Shown: positions 6,995 to 10,580 of the stretch, piece by piece | Layout of the letters: every line of letters begins with the position of its first letter | Numbering within the stretch: the first letter of the stretch is position 1 | Assembly: GCA_030037575.1 (NCBI GenBank) | Contig: JASHRB010000357.1 | Coordinates: 1-10,580, forward strand | Length of the DNA: 10,580 nucleotides | Direction: 5' to 3' | Source: Candidatus Sulfotelmatobacter sp. | GTDB lineage: Bacteria > Acidobacteriota > Terriglobia > Terriglobales > Acidobacteriaceae | The notes under the pieces: generated by a model | Told to the model about the DNA's origin: nothing | What the model saw: the letters and a program-made list of their open reading frames with translations, nothing else | Databases searched by the model: none | Made by a program: the position numbers and the translations under genes

Positions 6995-8440
6995 TCAAGC
7001 GGCGGGCAGCTCGAAGGAAAAAACCGAGCCTCGCCCCGGCTGGCTGGTAACTGCGATTGTGCCGGTGTGCGCCTCAACAATCGCCTTGGCGATGGCTAAC
7101 CCCATGCCAGTACCTTGCACGCTGTAGCGCTGGTCGCGCCCGCGGTAGAACTTGTCGAAAACCAGTGACTGCTCGAAGTCGTCAATGCCGTGGCCGCGAT
7201 CGGTGACACTGGTAATCACGCGATCTCCTTTGCTTTCGGCCGTGATCGTGATGGGTGACGTCGATGCCGAATATTTCGCGGCATTCTCCAGCAACTGCTT
7301 GAGCACCTCGGCAACGCGATCGGAATCGACGCGTACTTTCGGTAATGACGGAGGCACGCGGAGTTCCAGCGGATGCTGGCCAAGCACTGTTCTTGATTCC
7401 TCAACCGCCGATTCGATTATGGTCGCAATGTCAACCGGCACCATGTGCAGCTCAACTTTGTGAGCGTCGAGCTGCGCCATTTCCGTGGCTTCGCCCACCA
7501 GCCGGTCGAGACGATCGGTTTCCTCGTTGATCACGGTGAGCAATTCTTTTCTTTGCGCATCGTCTAGTTTGTAATCCGAGAGCAGCCCTGTGACCGCAGC
7601 CTTGATACCCGTGAGCGGCGTGCGCAGCTCATGCGTGACGGAATCAAGAAGAACCGAGCGAAGGGTTTCGCTCTGGCGCGTGGCCTCGGTTTGCGAAAGC
7701 TTTTCCATGGCGCCTGCTCGTTCGATCGCGATGCCAATCATGCTGCCCAGCGCTTCCAGCGTTGCGCGGGAGAGCGCCGGGCCGGCAATGCCTACCGCGC
7801 CGGTGGTGCGGGTTCCGAGATGCAGCGGAGACAGCGAAACGCCGCGGTCATGATCGATGACCGGCTCGCCGCGCGCACTGACCATTTGCAGATCATGCAC
7901 CGGAAACCAGGTCGCCGTCGGATCGGTTCGATAAACCTGTTGCGAGCTGAGCAGGTAGATCGCGGCGGCTTTCGCTGCGAAGCCATCGCGCACATAAGCG
8001 GGAATTGCATTCAACAATTCGGCCATGTTGTCGGTGGCCAGCAGGCGCTGGCTGAAAGCATAAAGGCGCTCCACGTCGCGGCGCCGCTGATTGGCGTCAG
8101 CCGCTTGCCTGCGCGCGCGGTCGGCAAGCTGGCTGGCGATGCCGGCGGTCACGAGGAATGCAAACAACGCGACCCAGTTCTGCGGATCAGCCACCGTGAA
8201 CGTGCCAATGGGGGGAAGAAAATAATAGTTGAAGGCCAGCGTGGCCAGCAACGCGAGAAAAACAGAAAAGCGAAAACCCCAATAGGCGGCCACCCACAAG
8301 ACCATGAGCAAGAAGGTCAGAGCCACGGTCGTCGGATTCACACGGACGGCATGCCGATAGAGCTGCACGACCAATTCCGTCGCAACCATGCACACGCCAT
8401 AACAGAACAAATGCTGTGGCCAGCGGGGCTTCACGCGCAC
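6995..8440 (-). CDS. KdpD-type sensor histidine kinase, C-terminal half (DUF4118-GAF-HisKA-HATPase)
   Basis: This protein of about 481 residues corresponds to the membrane and kinase half of KdpD. Four hydrophobic segments (about 8-28, 38-56, 57-76, 88-105; [17 protein letters not shown] is in the middle) form the DUF4118 region. A basic stretch [16 protein letters not shown] leads into a GAF-like domain (about 120-245). The kinase core has the H-box SVTHELRTP with phospho-acceptor His270, the N-box [10 protein letters not shown] (Asn385), DRGHGI (414-419), and the G2 loop GTGMGL (443-448). The Walker A/KdpD domain and the Usp domain are absent and lie in the divergent neighbour. The frame is open to an ATG at 8566, but that would overlap the neighbour's start by 65 bases. 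GTG codons at 8440 or 8434, just before the first membrane segment, are more likely starts. No ribosome site is clear. The probable partner is KdpE, encoded two genes away. Confidence 0.88.
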   Translation of the reverse strand: MRVKPRWPQHLFCYGVCMVATELVVQLYRHAVRVNPTTVALTFLLMVLWVAAYWGFRFSVFLALLATLAFNYYFLPPIGTFTVADPQNWVALFAFLVTAGIASQLADRARRQAADANQRRRDVERLYAFSQRLLATDNMAELLNAIPAYVRDGFAAKAAAIYLLSSQQVYRTDPTATWFPVHDLQMVSARGEPVIDHDRGVSLSPLHLGTRTTGAVGIAGPALSRATLEALGSMIGIAIERAGAMEKLSQTEATRQSETLRSVLLDSVTHELRTPLTGIKAAVTGLLSDYKLDDAQRKELLTVINEETDRLDRLVGEATEMAQLDAHKVELHMVPVDIATIIESAVEESRTVLGQHPLELRVPPSLPKVRVDSDRVAEVLKQLLENAAKYSASTSPITITAESKGDRVITSVTDRGHGIDDFEQSLVFDKFYRGRDQRYSVQGTGMGLAIAKAIVEAHTGTIAVTSQPGRGSVFSFELPAA

Positions 8441-8501
8441 GATTGTAACCGGAACCGGCCGGGATTCGACAATTCCCGCTGCGGCGTGGAAAATAGCGGC
8501 G
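8441..8501. promoter_or_regulatory. Shared intergenic control region of the two kdpD half-genes
   Basis: These 61 bases separate the divergent starts. On the minus strand TACAAT (8442-8447) lies seven bases before the GTG at 8434, resembling the arrangement in front of thiG. On the plus strand I see only weak -35/-10 matches (TTCGAC at 8466-8471 and AAAATA at 8490-8495). If the kinase start is at 8566, this region would be coding and the promoter would have to lie elsewhere. Confidence 0.35.
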
Positions 8502-9617
8502 ATGGCCAAGAGTCCCGAAGAGTGGCTGGCGGAAGTAGAGACGGCGAAACGATCGGCCGTGTTCAAGCTGTTTTTGGGCTACGCTCCGGGCGTGGGAAAG
8601 ACTTACGCCATGCTGAGCGAAGGAGTACGCCGCGCAAGCCGCGGCGAAGAAGTCGTCATCGGCGTCGTAGAAACTCATGGACGAAAACCGATCGTCGAAC
8701 TTTCCTCGCGCCTCGAGACCGTTCCGCGCAAAAAACTGGAATATAAGTCGACCATCTTTGAAGAAATGGATGTCGACGCGATTCTCGCCCGCAAGCCGCA
8801 TGTCGTTTTGGTCGACGAGCTCGCGCACACAAATATCGAGGGCAGCAAGCACGCGAAACGCTACGAAGACGTCTTCGAGTTGCTCGATGCCGGGATCGAC
8901 GTTCTTTCCACGTTGAATGTCCAGCACGTCGAGAGTTTGTCGCCCACGATTCGCACTCTCACCGGAGTCCAAGTGCGTGAAACCGTGCCCGATTGGGTGA
9001 TTCGCCGCGCTGGTGAAATTGTCATGGCCGATCTCACTCCCCAGGCCTTGCAGACCCGCATGAGGCGCGGAGATATTTATCCGCTCGAGCGAGTGGAGCG
9101 CGCGCTAGCAAATTTCTTTCGGAATACCAACCTGGTGGCACTGCGCGAACTGGCTTTGCGACAGGTTACGCAGGCAGTCGACCGAACGCTTTCCGAGTTG
9201 AAAACAGAAGATGGTGAGCCTTTGCAGGTGCGCGAACGGATCGCGGTCTGCATCAGTTCAAATCCGGCCGCGCAATATCTGATCGCGCGCGGCGCTCGCA
9301 TGGCCCAGGCGATCGACGCCGATCTGTTTGTGCTCTACGTCGATACCGGCGCCGATGAAAGCGATGAAAATCAGCGGAGTCTGGCTGACAATGTTCGCTT
9401 TGCCGAGAGCGTGGGTGCAAAGGTCGTGAAAACGGAGGGGAAAATTGTCGCCGAAAGAGTCGCCGAGTTCGTCCGCGAGAATCACATCACGCAGGTAGTT
9501 TTCGGGCGGTCGGCAACGAAAGGATGGAAGCGATATTTCTATCTTTCCACCATTCACAAGTTTCTCCGCGACACTCCCGCCGTGGATGTTCACATCGTGA
9601 CCCAGGAAATGCGGTGA
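8502..9617 (+). CDS. kdpD: KdpD N-terminal sensor domain plus universal-stress domain protein, without kinase
   Basis: This 371-residue cytoplasmic protein equals the N-terminal half of KdpD, the turgor/potassium sensor of the kdp system. FLGYAPGVGKT (24-34) is the Walker A motif and VVLVDELAHTN (101-111) the Walker B motif of the KdpD domain. HVESLSPTI and RETVPDWV follow, as in full-length KdpD. Residues about 245-367 (RIAVCISSNP, MAQAIDADLFVLYV, GRSATKGWKR, VDVHIVTQ) form a Usp-like domain; in some KdpD proteins this domain binds c-di-AMP. The protein stops there: there is no membrane region and no histidine kinase, which are encoded divergently at 6995-8440. The ATG at 8502 gives the family-typical beginning (MAKSPEEWLAEVE). 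KdpE starts five bases after the stop, so the two form an operon. Confidence 0.92.
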   Translation: MAKSPEEWLAEVETAKRSAVFKLFLGYAPGVGKTYAMLSEGVRRASRGEEVVIGVVETHGRKPIVELSSRLETVPRKKLEYKSTIFEEMDVDAILARKPHVVLVDELAHTNIEGSKHAKRYEDVFELLDAGIDVLSTLNVQHVESLSPTIRTLTGVQVRETVPDWVIRRAGEIVMADLTPQALQTRMRRGDIYPLERVERALANFFRNTNLVALRELALRQVTQAVDRTLSELKTEDGEPLQVRERIAVCISSNPAAQYLIARGARMAQAIDADLFVLYVDTGADESDENQRSLADNVRFAESVGAKVVKTEGKIVAERVAEFVRENHITQVVFGRSATKGWKRYFYLSTIHKFLRDTPAVDVHIVTQEMR

Positions 9618-9622
9618 GCCTG

Positions 9623-10318
9623 ATGACGAACGAGCACCGTCGAATTCTGGTGGTAGACGATGAGCTGCAGATCACGCGCGTTCTGCGCACTACGCTGTCG
9701 GCACAGGGTTACGATGTTCGCGTGGCCAACGACGGTGAAATGGCGCTGGAGTTGATGAAGAACTGGACTCCGCACGTCGTCATCACCGATCTTGCCATGC
9801 CGAATCTTGATGGCGTCGAGCTGTGCAAACGGGTGCGGCAGCTTTCGCAAGTGCCGATCATCGTGCTTTCGGTTCGCGGGTTCGACCGATCCAAGGTCGA
9901 AGCTCTCGATGCCGGCGCGGACGACTACGTTACCAAGCCATTCAGCATGAACGAATTGCTGGCGCGCATCCGCGCGCAGTTGCGGCGGAACCCCGCGCCT
10001 GAAGAGCCGCCGAGCGCGATCACGGCGGGCGATTTCTCCATCGACCTGGAGGCTCGCTCGGTGAGTGTTGCTGGACGGGATGTTCACCTCACCCCGAAGG
10101 AATTCGATTTGCTCATTTATTTGGCGCGTCGTCCGGGAAAGGTGGTGACGCACCGCACGCTGCTCGCCGCCGTCTGGGGCGCGAACAGCACCGAACAGCC
10201 GGAATACTTGCGCGTTTTTGTCGGTCAACTGCGCAAGAAGATCGAGCCTGATCCTTCGTCGCCAAAATATCTGCTCACCGAACCCTGGGTTGGTTACCGA
10301 TTCGAACCAGGCTTTTGA
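9623..10318 (+). CDS. kdpE: KdpE-type response regulator (OmpR/PhoB family)
   Basis: This is a 231-residue two-domain DNA-binding regulator of usual KdpE length. Its receiver domain (about 6-120) shows the acidic pair Asp12-Asp13, phospho-acceptor Asp56 in VVITDLAMP, Ser83 in place of the usual Thr/Ser switch residue, and Lys105 in VTKPF. The winged-helix effector domain (about 135-229) shows HLTPKEFDLLIYLARRPGKV, VWGANSTEQPEYLRVFVGQL, and the final WVGYRF, which is typical of KdpE. In the family it activates kdpFABC for high-affinity K+ uptake. Those genes are not in this window. The frame is open back to 9524, but that region overlaps the preceding gene; the ATG at 9623 with GGTGAG at 9613-9618 is the sensible start. 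Translation is probably coupled to the KdpD N-terminal gene. No clear terminator follows. Confidence 0.94.
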   Translation: MTNEHRRILVVDDELQITRVLRTTLSAQGYDVRVANDGEMALELMKNWTPHVVITDLAMPNLDGVELCKRVRQLSQVPIIVLSVRGFDRSKVEALDAGADDYVTKPFSMNELLARIRAQLRRNPAPEEPPSAITAGDFSIDLEARSVSVAGRDVHLTPKEFDLLIYLARRPGKVVTHRTLLAAVWGANSTEQPEYLRVFVGQLRKKIEPDPSSPKYLLTEPWVGYRFEPGF

Positions 10319-10468
10319 TTTGGCTCGCACCACATCCGCGAAGCGAGTCACCTCTGGGTTCACTCTTTACCAACATTTTATGGAACCTCTATTCCGAACT
10401 TCTGCCTATTCGTGTCGAATGAACATGAGCGAAACAGTTTGGTATGCAGATGTTCGCAGGGGGGTAAT

Positions 10469-10580
10469 ATGTGGGTTCACGAGGTTGCGCCGGAACACTT
10501 CGCAGAACTTTTCCATCACTATCAAGACGCCCTGATGCCTGGGGTTTCGGGGAAAGGAAGCGAGCGCGGCGGCGAATGGA
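10469..10580 (+). CDS. Start of an unknown protein, cut by the window edge
   Basis: An ATG at 10469, preceded by AGGGGGG-rich sequence (about 10458-10464) as a possible ribosome site, opens a frame that stays open for 37 codons to the end of the window. It begins MWVHEVAPEHFAELFHHY, then reads LMPGVSGKGSERGGEW. I do not recognise the family. The beginning looks soluble, with no signal peptide. The 150 bases between kdpE and this start show no feature I can name beyond a short CTCGC/GCGAG pairing near 10324-10347, which is too weak for a terminator. Confidence 0.5.
   Translation, partial: MWVHEVAPEHFAELFHHYQDALMPGVSGKGSERGGEW

Noticed and set aside
8441..8566. N-terminal extension of the histidine kinase to an ATG at 8566
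   Set aside because: It would overlap the divergent KdpD N-terminal gene by 65 bases and adds a stretch unlike the family; GTG starts just before the first membrane segment fit better. Not fully excluded.
7631..8746. 371-codon plus-strand open frame
   Set aside because: It is the shadow of the histidine kinase gene on the other strand and runs out of frame into the KdpD N-terminal gene. Its composition (rich in Arg, Gly, His) is typical of antisense frames in GC-rich DNA.
9524..9622. Upstream extension of kdpE
   Set aside because: It lies within the end of the KdpD N-terminal gene in another frame; the receiver domain starts directly after the ATG at 9623.
9590..10363. 257-codon minus-strand open frame opposite kdpE
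   Set aside because: It is the antisense shadow of a clearly recognisable response regulator and has no domain features.

Overview
The window reads as accessory-to-core chromosomal DNA of a moderately GC-rich Gram-negative bacterium, most likely an acidobacterium of the Koribacter/Terriglobia type. This is an inference from the style of the proteins: a Solibacter/Koribacter-like S41 peptidase remnant, a small secreted Cys/His protein, a split KdpD, and a selenocysteine peroxiredoxin. No marker gene fixes the taxonomy. No rRNA, tRNA, CRISPR or insertion sequence was seen.

Layout from left to right. Bases 1-601 hold a decayed S41-family (tail-specific) peptidase gene with an internal deletion, frameshifts and stops. 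It converges on cutA (614-937, minus). After an 86-base divergent gap come a phosphohexomutase (1024-2436) and, overlapping its end, an FtsB/DivIC-like septum protein (2421-2888). A 233-base gap with a candidate promoter leads to a small exported protein (3122-3451), which ends at a strong, probably bidirectional terminator. On the minus strand follow thiG (3609-4382) and a long-chain acyl-CoA synthetase (4468-6255).

The highlight is at 6406-6990. This is an exported peroxiredoxin whose reading frame is interrupted by a single UGA exactly where the peroxidatic cysteine belongs (TGG-U-T). A SECIS-like hairpin starts 13 bases downstream. Read with selenocysteine, the gene is intact at 194 residues, so it is almost certainly a selenoprotein rather than a pseudogene.

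The right third is a KdpDE-type signalling locus in which KdpD is split and divergent. The membrane/histidine-kinase half lies on the minus strand (6995-8440). The N-terminal KdpD domain plus Usp half lies on the plus strand (8502-9617) and is followed by kdpE (9623-10318). Only about 61 bases separate the two half-genes, so they probably share a control region. No kdpFABC genes are present. The window closes with the start of an unknown gene (10469 onward).
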